A stretch of 64,000 bases of DNA from Sinorhizobium americanum (GTDB taxonomy: Bacteria; Pseudomonadota; Alphaproteobacteria; Rhizobiales; Rhizobiaceae): positions 124,001 through 188,000 of the forward strand of contig NZ_LNQC01000045.1 of the NCBI RefSeq assembly GCF_001651855.1, in the 5' to 3' direction. The translations under genes and the position numbers were made by a program. Numbering within the stretch: position 1 is the first letter of the stretch; each line of letters opens with the position of its first letter. Shown piece after piece: positions 25,464 to 34,305 of the stretch. The notes beneath the pieces were generated by a model. That model was not told where the DNA came from. It was given only the letters and a program-made list of their open reading frames with translations, and did no database searches.

Positions 25464-26117
25464 CTATTGGCTAGCCCAGATGATCCGGGCGATCCATTCC
25501 ACGTCTTTCATCTCGAAACTGCGGTTTGGGTGCTCGGGATTGAGCGACAGAAGCTCGACGCCGCGCGACGTCTGACGCGCCAGGAGCTTCGCCATCACCT
25601 CTCCCTCGCGGCTTTTGAGGACGACGCGGTCGCCGCGGCGCACCTGCGCTCCCGGATCGACGATCAAAACGTCGCCGTCGCGATAGAGCGGCAGCATGCT
25701 GTCGCCTTGGACCTCCAAGGCGTAGACGTTGGACTTGCTCTGCGGCGCGACCGGAAATTCGACCTCGTCCCAACCCTGCCCGACGGGAAAGCCGCCATCG
25801 TCGAAGAAGCCGCCAGCGCCTGCCTGCGCGAAGCCGATCAGCGGAATGCCCGAGGCAGGCCCGCCGGAGCGGGACAATGTGCCGCTGCCGGGTTGGAGGA
25901 GCGCCATGAACTGGTCGATCGTCGCGCCGGTCGCCTCGAGGACCTTCGCGATCGATTCCGTCGACGGCCAGCGATCGCGACCGTCGGGCGACTGGCGCTT
26001 CGATTTGTTGAACGAGGTTGGGTCGAGACCGGCGCGGCGTGCAAGCCCGGACGGCGAGAGCTGATGGCGCTCCGCCAGCGCATCGATCGCCCGCCAGATG
26101 CTGTCGTGTGAAAGCAT
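25464..26117 (-). CDS. LexA-like helix-turn-helix repressor with S24 peptidase domain
   Basis: Repressor of 217 residues. The N-terminal helix-turn-helix is SIWRAIDALAERHQLSPSG with LARRAGLDPTSFNKSKR. The C-terminal S24 domain has the catalytic Ser140 in VQGDSMLPLYRDGD and Lys177 in EVMAKLL, 37 residues apart as in LexA. A possible self-cleavage site, Ala-Gly in GFAQAGAGGF (97-104), precedes it. Start ATG 26117 (MLSHDSIWRAID) is preferred; the open frame extends upstream to 26390 with Arg/Pro-rich non-family sequence. It is not the housekeeping LexA, and no prophage genes surround it. Targets probably include its own operon with the nuclease-like and TerB-like genes. Confidence 0.88.
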   Translation of the reverse strand: MLSHDSIWRAIDALAERHQLSPSGLARRAGLDPTSFNKSKRQSPDGRDRWPSTESIAKVLEATGATIDQFMALLQPGSGTLSRSGGPASGIPLIGFAQAGAGGFFDDGGFPVGQGWDEVEFPVAPQSKSNVYALEVQGDSMLPLYRDGDVLIVDPGAQVRRGDRVVLKSREGEVMAKLLARQTSRGVELLSLNPEHPNRSFEMKDVEWIARIIWASQ

Positions 26118-26280
26118 GTCGATCCACCCCGCCGGTGCAGCAAACGCGGCGCAACGGTTGAAAACCGCACGCTGGTTAGCTTCCGCTTCAGCCTGATTGT
26201 ACATTAACGAAGCCAGGATAGGCCGTAAAGAATGGACAGGAAAATAGTCCTGTGCCTGCGGGGGCGGGGCCGGGGATGGC

Positions 26281-26799
26281 TTATTTGCCGGCCCTGACGA
26301 GTTCCCTGGCCTTGCGAGCCATGACGTCTTCATAGGCCGCCTGCAGCGTCTGGCGCACCGTGGGACCTTCCGTCTCGCCGGGCGCGCCAAGATGTTCGGC
26401 CCTCAGCTCATCCATGAAACGCTTCCAGAGGGCCGGGCCGCCTTCCTCCATGAGTTGGGCGCGGATGCTCAGTTCTTCGCTGACCGGCAGATAGCGCCGG
26501 CCCCATGCGCCGAGATGCGCCATGATCGGCACCAGTGCGATCGCCATCTCGGTCAGGCTGTAGATCGCCTTCTGCTTATGGCTCGGATCGTCTCTCTTCG
26601 TCAGCATGCCGATTTCGAGCAGCGTCTTCAGCCGGTCGGCGAGAATATTGGAGGAAATCCCCTCTTGTGATCGGAGCAACTCACGGAAGTGGCGTTTGCC
26701 GCCGAAGATCATGTCGCGGATGATCAGGAGGCTCCATTTGTCGCCGAAGACTTCGAGCGAAAGGTTGATCGGGCAGGTCGAGCGGTGGTCGTCAATCAT
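26281..26799 (-). CDS. HxlR-family transcriptional regulator
   Basis: Winged-helix regulator of 172 residues with the family signature CPINLSLEVFGDKWSLLIIRD (residues 9-29), including the redox-reactive type Cys9, and the wing region FRELLRSQEGISSNILADRL. It is divergent from an SRPBCC-domain gene; the 157-bp gap holds a palindrome that overlaps a promoter, which suggests this regulator controls the neighbour. The C-terminal 60 residues extend beyond a minimal HxlR protein. Confidence 0.92.
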   Translation of the reverse strand: MIDDHRSTCPINLSLEVFGDKWSLLIIRDMIFGGKRHFRELLRSQEGISSNILADRLKTLLEIGMLTKRDDPSHKQKAIYSLTEMAIALVPIMAHLGAWGRRYLPVSEELSIRAQLMEEGGPALWKRFMDELRAEHLGAPGETEGPTVRQTLQAAYEDVMARKARELVRAGK

Positions 26800-26855
26800 T
26801 CTGGTCTCTGTATCGGGGGCGGAAGGGACATGCGAATCCCGTCCTTTAAAACCGC

Positions 26856-26892
26856 TTGCATTATTGCAGCAGTGGCACTACAGTGCAACTGC
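26856..26892 (+). promoter_or_regulatory. promoter and palindromic operator of the SRPBCC gene
   Basis: TTGCAT (26856-26861) and TACAGT (26879-26884) with 17-bp spacing form a sigma70-type promoter. Overlapping it at 26869-26892 is a palindrome with half-sites GCAGTGGCACT and AGTGCAACTGC, 20 of 24 positions symmetric. A regulator bound here, most likely the divergent HxlR protein, would block the promoter. Confidence 0.7.
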
Positions 26893-26956
26893 TTTCAAAA
26901 TGAGATCAGTATCGACGCGTCCGGCGCCGGCCGGGACGCAAGGAGAAGAGAAAGCG

Positions 26957-27430
26957 ATGACCCAGACATCCGTCGAACATGCAAGCTTCACCATCGAGCG
27001 CGTCTTCAAGGCGCCCCCGGAGCGGGTGTTCCGCGCCTTTGCCGACTCTGCTGCGCACGACCGCTGGTTCGTCAAGGCCGACAATTGGCCGGTGGCGGAA
27101 TACCGCCGTGATTTCCGCGTCGGCGGCCGGGAAGGCGGCCGCTTCAGCCAGGACGGTAAGACATTCTACTTCAACGAAACCGTCTATCTCGACATCGTCG
27201 AGAACCGGCGGATCATCTCGGCCTATACGATGGCAAAGGACGAACGGCCGATTTCCGCCTCCATCGCCACGGTCGAACTGGTGCCGGAAGGAAGCGGCAC
27301 GCGCATCATATTCACCGAGCAAGCGGCCTTTCTCGATGGCCTCGACCAGGTCGACTATCGCCGGAGAGGCTGGGAGCAACTGATCGGCGCCCTGGCGGCC
27401 GAGCTTGGCGAGAAGGCCGAAGCCGCCTGA
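26957..27430 (+). CDS. SRPBCC / AHSA1-domain protein
   Basis: Small cytoplasmic protein of 157 residues of the START-like superfamily that binds hydrophobic ligands; often called activator of Hsp90 ATPase homologue 1-like. The N-terminal FTIERVFKAPPERVFRAFADSAAHDRWF is the standard entry, followed by GGREGGRFSQDGK and the C-terminal RGWEQLIGALAAEL helix. GAGAAGAGAAAG precedes ATG 26957. It is the target of the divergent HxlR regulator by position. Such pairs are common in rhizobia; the ligand is unknown. Confidence 0.9.
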   Translation: MTQTSVEHASFTIERVFKAPPERVFRAFADSAAHDRWFVKADNWPVAEYRRDFRVGGREGGRFSQDGKTFYFNETVYLDIVENRRIISAYTMAKDERPISASIATVELVPEGSGTRIIFTEQAAFLDGLDQVDYRRRGWEQLIGALAAELGEKAEAA

Positions 27431-27442
27431 CCTGCGGATCGC

Positions 27443-28024
27443 CTACAGCATCGATGCAAGCGCGCTGCCGGCGATCCCGAAGGAGAAAGCGGCAAGACAG
27501 GCAGCGGCGATGCGGCGCGGAAGACGTGGACCGACCGGTCGCCTCGGCAGGCGCGCCAGAAGGGTACCGGCGGCAATCCATAGCGAGCCGGCGCTCAGCG
27601 TCAGCGCCGCAAAGCCGAAAAGCCAGGGCAGCATCGCGACAAGCCCGAGCTGCGGCATGATGACGAGCGCAATGATCAGCGCCTTCGGATTGAGGAGTGT
27701 GGTTACGAAGACCTGTCCGGCGGTGATCGGCCGCTCGCTGGCGCTGTGCGCCTTCATCGTCCAGAGCGCATGCGCCATGAAGAGGATCCAGCAGGCGGCG
27801 GCAAGCTTCAGCAAAAGTCCGATCTCGGGATGGGCGGAAATGAGCGGCGCCGCCAGCACCGTTGTCGGGACGATCACCGTCAGATAGCCGCCGACTTCGC
27901 CGAGAAGCAGGGGCAGGGACCGGCGCATGCCGACTGCCGCGCCGGAAAGCCATAACAGCGTGTTCGTCGGCCCGGGCGTTGCGAGCAGAAGCAGGATGGC
28001 AAGTGCAAAGGAGAGCAGCGGCAT
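27443..28024 (-). CDS. LysE/RhtB-family exporter
   Basis: Inner-membrane exporter of 193 residues with six hydrophobic segments. The N-terminal LLLLATPGPTNTLLWLSGAAVGMRRSLPL contains the family pattern PGP-x-N and the glycine-rich turn; NPKALIIAL is the conserved loop between helices 4 and 5. Family members export amino acids such as lysine, threonine or homoserine lactones. It is convergent with the SRPBCC gene, stops 12 bases apart. The substrate is not evident. Confidence 0.9.
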   Translation of the reverse strand: MPLLSFALAILLLLATPGPTNTLLWLSGAAVGMRRSLPLLLGEVGGYLTVIVPTTVLAAPLISAHPEIGLLLKLAAACWILFMAHALWTMKAHSASERPITAGQVFVTTLLNPKALIIALVIMPQLGLVAMLPWLFGFAALTLSAGSLWIAAGTLLARLPRRPVGPRLPRRIAAACLAAFSFGIAGSALASML

Positions 28025-28149
28025 GGACGGCTTTTCGGCTTTCGGTGACGATAGATGCTCTTAGTCCGGGCGCCAGCTTGGCGAGTTGATCCCCGTCAAC
28101 TGCTAATCAGGATTTCAGCTTGGCCGGGGCAGTGCTTGTAAACGCGGCG

Positions 28150-28376
28150 TTAGCCCCTGTGCAGCCGGATTGGCCGCGTTTTCTCCCGCACGATCAATCC
28201 TTTCGCCTCTAGATCGAGTTGCACGGTTTCGACCACCAGGAGACGCCCCTGCCTCCGGGGAATTTCTCCTCCGGCAGATGGGCGAAGATCCGCTCGCGGA
28301 TTTCGGCCAGCGTCAGGCCGGGCGCTTTGGCGGGGCGGATGACGTTCTCGACGCTGACCTTTTTGATCTTCGACAT
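28150..28376 (-). pseudogene. DUF6958-like gene broken by a one-base deletion
   Basis: From ATG 28376 (preceded by GGAGG) the frame reads MSKIKKVSVENVIRP, then APGLTLAEIRERIFAHLPEEKFPGG and WWSK, and then runs out of frame to a stop at 28209. If one A is added in the A-run complementary to 28227-28229, the frame continues as TVQLDLEAKGLIVREKTRPI to a stop at 28150-28152, 75 residues in all. FPGG-x4-WW-x-KTVQLDLEAKG is the core I remember for DUF6958 proteins. The usual segment of about 25 residues between IRP and APGLT also seems missing. A real disruption and a base-call error cannot be told apart here. Confidence 0.55.
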
Positions 28377-28476
28377 GGCGGTTCCTCCAGTTCCTCCGAA
28401 GGACGATCGAGCGAGGTGGCGGCCGACACGGCGAACTAGTCGGGCTGACGCGCGTGCCGCTTCACGAACCAGCACA

Positions 28477-28510
28477 ACAAAAAAGGGCCGCGCCCAGTGG
28501 GCCGGCCCTT
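28477..28510 (-). terminator. terminator of the beta-oxidation operon
   Basis: AAGGGCCG (28483-28490) and CGGCCCTT (28503-28510) form a perfect 8-bp stem, extended by an inner GCCC-AGT-GGGC hairpin. On the minus strand it is followed by TTTTTTG. It lies 28 bases after the fadB stop. Confidence 0.92.
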
Positions 28511-28537
28511 GGATTTTCATATGCCAGGACGAGCGGC

Positions 28538-30751
28538 TTAAGCCGCCCTCTGCGCCGCACCGTAGGGGTCGAACCGTCCGTAGAAGGTCTCGCCCTTTTC
28601 GGCCATCTCCTTCAAGAGCGGCGTCGGCTTGAAATGGTCGCCATACCCCTTGGCGAGTTTCTCGCAGAGTGCAACGAAGGCCTTGGTGCCCATGCCGTCG
28701 ATATAGGAGAGCGTGCCGCCGGTATAGGGCGCGAAGCCGAAGCCGAGGATCGAGCCGACATCCGCCTCGCGCGGATCGGTGACAATGCCTTCCTCGATCG
28801 TCCGGGCCGCTTCGAGTGCGATCGTCGCTAGGAAGCGCTGCTTCAGCACCTCGACATCGACCTTGTCGGCCGCCTTCTGCGGGTAGAGTTCCTTGAGGCC
28901 CGGCCAGAGATACTTCTTCGCCGGCTTTGCCGGATACTCGTAGAAGCCCTTGCCGTTCTTGCGGCCGCGACGGTCGAGTTCGTCGACCATCCTGTTGACG
29001 AGCGCCATGTGTTTCGTGTCGACGGCTTTTTCGCCGAGGTCGGCGACCGTCGCCTTGAGGATTTTCTGGCTGAGATCGATCGCCACCTCGTCGTTGAGGG
29101 ACAGCGGCCCGACCGGCATGCCGGCCATCTTGGCGGCGTTCTCGATCATCGCCGGCGGCACGCCCTCGATCAGCATGTCATAGGCTTCGTGGATATAGCG
29201 GAAGACGCAGCGGTTGACGTAGAAGCCGCGGGTGTCGTTGACGACGATCGGCGTCTTCTTGATCGCCGCGACATAGTCGAGCGCCGTGGCCAGCGCCTTG
29301 TCGCCGGTCTCCTTGCCGACGATCACTTCGGTCAGCATCATCTTCTCGACCGGCGAGAAAAAATGGACGCCGATGAATTGCTCCGGCCGCTTCGAATTCT
29401 TGGCAAGCCCGGTGATCGGCAGCGTCGAGGTGTTGGAGGCGAAGATGGCGTCCGGCGCGATGACGGCCTCCACCTTTTCGATCACGTCCTTCTTGACCTG
29501 CCGGTCCTCGAACACCGCCTCGACGATCAGACCGGCATCCTTGAGGTCGCCGTAGTCCGCCGACGGGGTGATCCGGGCGAGCAGCGCTTCGCCCTCATCC
29601 TTCGTCAGCCGGCCCTTGCCGACGGAATCCTTGACCAGCCCTTCCGAATGCGCCTTGCCCTTCTCGGCCGCTTCCATGTCGCGGTCGATGAGAGTGACCG
29701 GAATGCCGGCGGCGGCCGTCACATAGGCGATCGAGGCGCCCATGAAGCCGGCGCCGACGACGCCCACCTTCTTGAATTCGGACTTCGGCACGCCGGCCGG
29801 GCGACGCGCGCCCTTGCCGAGTTCCTGCATCGAGACGAACAGCGAGCGGATCATCGAGAAGGCCTCGGTGGTCTGCAGGATCTCGGTGAAATAGCGCTGC
29901 TCGATCTTGAGGCCCGTGTCGAACGGCACCTGCAGCCCTTCGTAGACGCATTTCAGGATGGCGATCGCGCCCGGATAGTTGCCGTAGGTTTCGCGGCGAA
30001 GAATGGCGGAAGCCGCCGGCCAGAGCTGCGCCGAAGCGGGCGTCCAGACGCCGCCGCCCGGAAGCTTGAAGCCTTTCTCGTCCCAGGGCTGCACGGCTTT
30101 CAGACCATTCTTGATCATCGCCTTGGCGGCCTCGATCAGTTTCTCCGGCTCGACCACCTCGTGCACGAGACCCATGGCCTTGGCGCGTGCAGCGGTCAGC
30201 GACGAACCGGTGGTCATCATCTGCAGCGCGTCCTGGGTGTTGGTGAGCCGCGGCACGCGCTGCGTGCCGCCGGCGCCCGGAAAGATGCCGACCTTGACCT
30301 CGGGGAGGGCGATCTTCACGGATTTCGAATTGGAGGCGACGCGGCCGTGGCAGGCGAGCGACAGCTCGAAGGCGCCGCCCATGCACGTGCCGTTGATCGC
30401 CGAGACCCAGGGCTTGCCGCAGGTTTCGAGCTTGCGGAAGAGCCCGGTCATGCGGCCGACGAGGTTGAAGAGCTTCTGCGCGGCATTGGCCGGATCGTTC
30501 TTCTTCTCCTCGGCCTGCAGCGTGAACATCGACTTGATCATCGAGAGGTCGGCGCCGCCGGAGAAGGACGACTTGCCCGAAGTGAAGACGACGCCCTTGA
30601 CGGCGGCGTCGGCGGTCGTCTGGTCGATGATCGCGTCCAGTTCGTCCATCACCTCCTGGGTGAAGACGTTCATCGACTTCTCCGGCATGTCCCAGGTGAC
30701 GAGTGCGATGCCGTCTGCGTCGGTTTCGATCTTGAAGTTCGTGTAAGACAT
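28538..30751 (-). CDS. fadB: 3-hydroxyacyl-CoA dehydrogenase / enoyl-CoA hydratase
   Basis: Bifunctional beta-oxidation enzyme of 737 residues. The N-terminal crotonase domain (about 1-200) has the oxyanion segments FSGGADLSM and GTCMGGAFELSLACH and the catalytic Glu in FPGAGGTQRVPRL. The NAD-binding domain starts at VGVVGAGFMGASIA near residue 328, with the catalytic His in GVHFFSPVEKM, and the C-terminal dehydrogenase domain follows with NRCVFRYIHEAYDML. It is the alpha subunit partner of the thiolase encoded 21 bases upstream. The operon is dehydrogenase-thiolase-fadB and ends in a strong terminator. Confidence 0.95.
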   Translation of the reverse strand: MSYTNFKIETDADGIALVTWDMPEKSMNVFTQEVMDELDAIIDQTTADAAVKGVVFTSGKSSFSGGADLSMIKSMFTLQAEEKKNDPANAAQKLFNLVGRMTGLFRKLETCGKPWVSAINGTCMGGAFELSLACHGRVASNSKSVKIALPEVKVGIFPGAGGTQRVPRLTNTQDALQMMTTGSSLTAARAKAMGLVHEVVEPEKLIEAAKAMIKNGLKAVQPWDEKGFKLPGGGVWTPASAQLWPAASAILRRETYGNYPGAIAILKCVYEGLQVPFDTGLKIEQRYFTEILQTTEAFSMIRSLFVSMQELGKGARRPAGVPKSEFKKVGVVGAGFMGASIAYVTAAAGIPVTLIDRDMEAAEKGKAHSEGLVKDSVGKGRLTKDEGEALLARITPSADYGDLKDAGLIVEAVFEDRQVKKDVIEKVEAVIAPDAIFASNTSTLPITGLAKNSKRPEQFIGVHFFSPVEKMMLTEVIVGKETGDKALATALDYVAAIKKTPIVVNDTRGFYVNRCVFRYIHEAYDMLIEGVPPAMIENAAKMAGMPVGPLSLNDEVAIDLSQKILKATVADLGEKAVDTKHMALVNRMVDELDRRGRKNGKGFYEYPAKPAKKYLWPGLKELYPQKAADKVDVEVLKQRFLATIALEAARTIEEGIVTDPREADVGSILGFGFAPYTGGTLSYIDGMGTKAFVALCEKLAKGYGDHFKPTPLLKEMAEKGETFYGRFDPYGAAQRAA

Positions 30752-30772
30752 ATTCTCTCTCCCGGGATCGGA

Positions 30773-31981
30773 TCAGACGCGTTCGATGATCGTGGCGGTG
30801 CCCATGCCCGCGCCGATGCAGAGCGTCACCAGCGCCGTGTTGAGGTCGCGGCGCTCGAGCTCGTCGAGCACGGTGCCGAGGATCATCGCGCCGGTCGCGC
30901 CGAGCGGATGGCCCATGGCGATCGCGCCGCCATTGACGTTGATCCGGTCATGCGCAATGTCGAACGCCTGCATGAAGCGCAGCACCACGGCGGCAAAGGC
31001 CTCGTTGAGCTCGAAGAGATCGATGTCGGAAAGCTTCATGTCGGCGCGCTTCAAGAGCTTTTCCGTGACGTCGACCGGGCCGGTCAGCATCAGCGCTGGA
31101 TCGGAGCCGATATTGGCGAAGGCGCGTATGCGGGCGCGCGGCTTCAGCCCCATGGATTCGCCGCCGGCCTTCGAGCCGAGCAGCACCGCCGCAGCGCCGT
31201 CGACGATGCCGGAGGAATTGCCGGCGTGATGGACATAGTTGATCCGCTCGATTTCCGGATGCGCCTGGATGGCGACGGCCTCGAAGCCGCCCATCTCGCC
31301 GGGCATCTGGAAGGAGGGGTTGAGCGAGGCGAGCGCCTGCATGTCGGTGCCGGGACGCATATGCTCGTCGCGGTCGAGGATCGTCAGACCGTTCTGGTCC
31401 TTGACCGGCACGACCGAGTTCTCGAAATAGCCCTTTTCCCAGGCATCTGCGGCGCGCTTCTGGCTTTCGACCGCATAGGCATCGACGTCATCGCGCGAGA
31501 AACCGTATTTGGTGGCGATCAGGTCGGCCGAGACGCCCTGCGGCATGAAATAGGCCGGCAGGTTGACGGAGGGGTCCATGAACCAGGAGCCGCCCGACAT
31601 GCCGAGGCCGACGCGCGACATCGATTCGACCCCGCCGGCAATGACGATGTCGTCCGCTCCCTGGGCGATCTTGGCGGCGCCGAAATTGACGGCATCGAGG
31701 CCGGAGGCGCAGAAGCGCGAGATCTGCATGCCGGGCGCCCGCGTCGAGTAGCCGGCCTCGAAGGCGGCGGCCTTGGGGATCACCGAACCGGCATCCATCA
31801 CCGGATCGACGCAGCCCATGACGATGTCATCGACAGTCGACGTGTCGAGCCCGTTGCGGTCGCGGACCGCCTCGAGCACCTTGGCGGCGAGCCGGACGGA
31901 CGGCACTTCGTGCAGAGATCCGTCCTTCTTGCCACGGCCGCGAGGCGTGCGCACGTGGTCGTAAACGAAGACTTTCGTCAT
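30773..31981 (-). CDS. fadA: acetyl-CoA acyltransferase (thiolase)
   Basis: Thiolase of 402 residues that cleaves 3-ketoacyl-CoA with CoA. The acyl-accepting Cys91 is in ISRFCASGLDAVNF, the His in GGAIAMGHPLGATGA, and the second Cys in CIGAGMGTATI at the C-terminus. It lies between the acyl-CoA dehydrogenase and fadB genes on the same strand and should form a complex with FadB. GGGAGA precedes the ATG at 31981. Confidence 0.95.
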   Translation of the reverse strand: MTKVFVYDHVRTPRGRGKKDGSLHEVPSVRLAAKVLEAVRDRNGLDTSTVDDIVMGCVDPVMDAGSVIPKAAAFEAGYSTRAPGMQISRFCASGLDAVNFGAAKIAQGADDIVIAGGVESMSRVGLGMSGGSWFMDPSVNLPAYFMPQGVSADLIATKYGFSRDDVDAYAVESQKRAADAWEKGYFENSVVPVKDQNGLTILDRDEHMRPGTDMQALASLNPSFQMPGEMGGFEAVAIQAHPEIERINYVHHAGNSSGIVDGAAAVLLGSKAGGESMGLKPRARIRAFANIGSDPALMLTGPVDVTEKLLKRADMKLSDIDLFELNEAFAAVVLRFMQAFDIAHDRINVNGGAIAMGHPLGATGAMILGTVLDELERRDLNTALVTLCIGAGMGTATIIERV

Positions 31982-32091
31982 GTCTCATCTCCCTTTCGCC
32001 GGCGCCTCGTCGGGCCGCGCATCATCAATTGGAACGGAATGCGGGCGGAAGCCGCCCCGCAGACCATTCCTCGTCCAGTTCCACTCTGAAA

Positions 32092-33888
32092 TTAGAAAGC
32101 GGCGGCGTCCAGCGCCATCAGCGTGTCGGCGCCGGTTTCAATGCGCGCCTTGCGCAGTGCGGTCTCCGGCAGGATGCGCTCCATGAAGAACCTGGCGGTG
32201 ATCAGCTTGTTCTTCAGATAGTCCGCCTGCGCGGTTTCCCCGGCGGCAAGCTTATCCTCCGCCGTCTTGGCGATCTTCGCCCACATATAGCCGAGCACGA
32301 CGAGGCCGCAGAGATGCATGTAGTCGGTCGAACCGGCACCGGCATTGTCGGGCTTCGCCATGGCGTTCTGCATGAACCACATGGTCGCCGCCTGCAGGTC
32401 GTTGAGGCCCTTCTTCAGGGCCTTGGTGTAGCCGGAGAGCCTATCGTCGCCGCGGTTCCCCTCGCAGAAATCGCCGATCTCCTTGAACAGCGCCATGACG
32501 GCGCGGCCGCCATTCATCGCCAGCTTGCGGCCTACGAGATCGAGCGCCTGGATGCCGTTCGCCCCTTCGTAAATCATCGCGATGCGGGCGTCGCGCACAT
32601 ACTGGCTCATGCCGTGCTCTTCGATATAGCCATGGCCACCGAACACCTGCTGCGCCATCACCGTGTGGTCGAAGCCCTTGTCGGTCAGCACGCCCTTGAG
32701 GATCGGCGTCATCAGGCTGAGAATGTCGTCGGCCGCCTGCCGCTCCTGTTCGTTGCCGGAGCGGTGGGCGATGTCGGACTTCAGTGCCGTCCAGAGGGTC
32801 AAGGCGCGGCCGGCCTCGTTGAAGGCCTTGATCGTCATCAACGTGCGGCGCACGTCCGGGTGGACGATGATCGGGTCCGCCTTCTGGTCGGGCGCCTTGA
32901 CGCCGGAGAGCGAGCGGCCCTGGAGCCGGTCGCGGGCGTAATTTGCGGCATTCTGATAGGCGATTTCGGAGATCGCCAGCCCCTGCATGCCGACGGCAAG
33001 GCGAGCCTCGTTCATCATCACGAACATGGCGCTCAGACCCTTGTTCTCCGCGCCAATCAGATAGCCGGTCGCCTCGTCATAGTTCATGACGCAGGTGGAG
33101 TTGCCGTGAATGCCCATCTTCTCTTCGATCGCGCCGCAGGAAACGCCGTTGCCCTCCCCGGGCTGGCCGTCGTCGTTCAGCTTGAACTTCGGCACGATGA
33201 AGAGCGAGATGCCCTTGACGCCTTCCGGCGCGCCCTCGATGCGGGCGAGGACCAGGTGGATGATGTTCTCCGCCATGTCGTGCTCGCCGGCGGAGATGAA
33301 GATCTTCTGCCCGGAGATCCGGTGGGACCCGTCGCCGTTCGGCACGGCCTTGGTGCGCAGCAGACCGAGATCGGTGCCGCAATGCGGCTCGGTCAGGTTC
33401 ATGGTGCCGGTCCAGGTGCCTTCGACCATCTTCGGCAGGTAGGTGCGCTTCTGCTCCTCGGAGCCATGCTCAAGAATGGCGGCGATCGCTCCCTGCGTCA
33501 GGCCCGGATACATCATCAGCGACATGTTCGCGGCGGACAGGAATTCTCCCACCGCGGTATGAAGCGTATAGGGCAGGCCCTGTCCTCCGAATTCCTCCGG
33601 CGCCGCGAGGCCCAGCCAGCCGCCCTCGCGATAGAGATCGAAGGCCTTCCTGAAGCCGGCTGGCGTGGTGACGGTGCCGTCGTCGTGGCGCGTGCAGCCT
33701 TCCTGGTCGCCGGAAAGATTGATCGGGAAGAGCTCTTCCTCGGCGAGCCTGGCGGCCTCGCCGACGATTGCCGCCACCATGTCCGGCGTCGCATCGGCAA
33801 AGCCCGGCAGGTTGTGGTAGCGCTCGAGGCCGAGCACGTCGTTGAGGATGAACAGGGTGTCGTCGACCGGAGCCTTGAAGATGGGCAT
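32092..33888 (-). CDS. acyl-CoA dehydrogenase, large C-terminal-extended form
   Basis: FAD enzyme of 598 residues catalysing the first step of beta-oxidation. The FAD/substrate segments [16 protein letters not shown] and [17 protein letters not shown] and the catalytic Glu in [18 protein letters not shown] are clear. The C-terminal extension of about 130 residues is typical of this branch. The start at 33888 ([15 protein letters not shown]) follows GAGGAAAG; the open frame upstream begins in the palindrome at 34020 and is not coding. It is the first gene of the operon with the thiolase and fadB genes. Confidence 0.95.
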   Translation of the reverse strand: MPIFKAPVDDTLFILNDVLGLERYHNLPGFADATPDMVAAIVGEAARLAEEELFPINLSGDQEGCTRHDDGTVTTPAGFRKAFDLYREGGWLGLAAPEEFGGQGLPYTLHTAVGEFLSAANMSLMMYPGLTQGAIAAILEHGSEEQKRTYLPKMVEGTWTGTMNLTEPHCGTDLGLLRTKAVPNGDGSHRISGQKIFISAGEHDMAENIIHLVLARIEGAPEGVKGISLFIVPKFKLNDDGQPGEGNGVSCGAIEEKMGIHGNSTCVMNYDEATGYLIGAENKGLSAMFVMMNEARLAVGMQGLAISEIAYQNAANYARDRLQGRSLSGVKAPDQKADPIIVHPDVRRTLMTIKAFNEAGRALTLWTALKSDIAHRSGNEQERQAADDILSLMTPILKGVLTDKGFDHTVMAQQVFGGHGYIEEHGMSQYVRDARIAMIYEGANGIQALDLVGRKLAMNGGRAVMALFKEIGDFCEGNRGDDRLSGYTKALKKGLNDLQAATMWFMQNAMAKPDNAGAGSTDYMHLCGLVVLGYMWAKIAKTAEDKLAAGETAQADYLKNKLITARFFMERILPETALRKARIETGADTLMALDAAAF

Positions 33889-33991
33889 TCTTTCCTCGCC
33901 TTGATGTCCCTCGAGCTGGCCGCGGCTTGCCCGATTCGAGCTGTTGAGCGCGAGCCGAGGTTCTCGGCGTCGCACGATTGGCAGAATGCTA

Positions 33992-34020
33992 CAAAATTTT
34001 GACGTTTGCGTAAACGTCAA
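33992..34020 (-). promoter_or_regulatory. palindromic operator and likely promoter of the beta-oxidation operon
   Basis: The 22 bp at 33999-34020 are identical to 3338-3359: arms TTGACGTTT and AAACGTCAA around GCGT. On the minus strand TTGACG (34020-34015) and ATTTTG (33997-33992) are 17 bp apart and may be the promoter. The start codon of the dehydrogenase gene is about 111 bases downstream. Confidence 0.7.
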
Positions 34021-34130
34021 AAAACAGCGCGTCGCAAAAAATTGGAATGCACCTGCCGCCGGTCCGAAAGGACTTGTCGAGGAAGATTAGGACGGGCGCA
34101 GATGGATAAATCGTTAAAAAATCCCGCCGA

Positions 34131-34145
34131 TTAACCGCTTGTTTA
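34131..34145 (+). promoter_or_regulatory. CtrA-like site upstream of podJ
   Basis: TTAA-N7-TTTA matches TTAA-N7-TTAA at seven of eight fixed positions. It lies about 160 bases before the podJ start. This is a weak, pattern-based call. Confidence 0.35.
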
Positions 34146-34305
34146 CCACGTTTAATGAATTGTGGGCTGTGAGATGGGCAAAGCTGCAACCGGAAGGCTC
34201 GCGTCTGTTGTGGCTTTGCCCGTATCGGCTGGGCTGCTGAAGAGGAACGGACTTTAACGCCCTTCCGCGGCTTCCATGATAGTCGACGACAGGGGCGAAG
34301 AGACA

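Larger units (their letters stand above)
33889..34305. other. intergenic region between the beta-oxidation operon and podJ
   Basis: This 417-bp region holds the divergent promoters. The operon side has the palindromic operator at 33999-34020. The podJ side has a CtrA-like site at 34131-34145 and AT-rich sequence from 34110 to 34165. I see no extra gene. Confidence 0.6.

Noticed and set aside
24174-26117. prophage remnant or anti-phage island suggested by the S24 repressor, nuclease-like and TerB-like genes
   Set aside because: No integrase, att site, structural gene or composition shift is seen, and none of the three genes has a recognised defence motif.
28209-28240. programmed frameshift in the DUF6958-like gene
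   Set aside because: The sequence at the junction (TCG AAA CCG) is not a slippery heptamer, and no stimulatory hairpin or pseudoknot is evident; an indel is simpler.
29009-32089. 1026-codon open frame on the plus strand
   Set aside because: It is antisense to the clear fadB and thiolase genes, has Arg/Gly/His-rich composition and no domain; it is a product of high GC at third positions.
32029-34002. 657-codon plus-strand frame over the acyl-CoA dehydrogenase gene
   Set aside because: Antisense to a gene with complete catalytic motifs; no start site.
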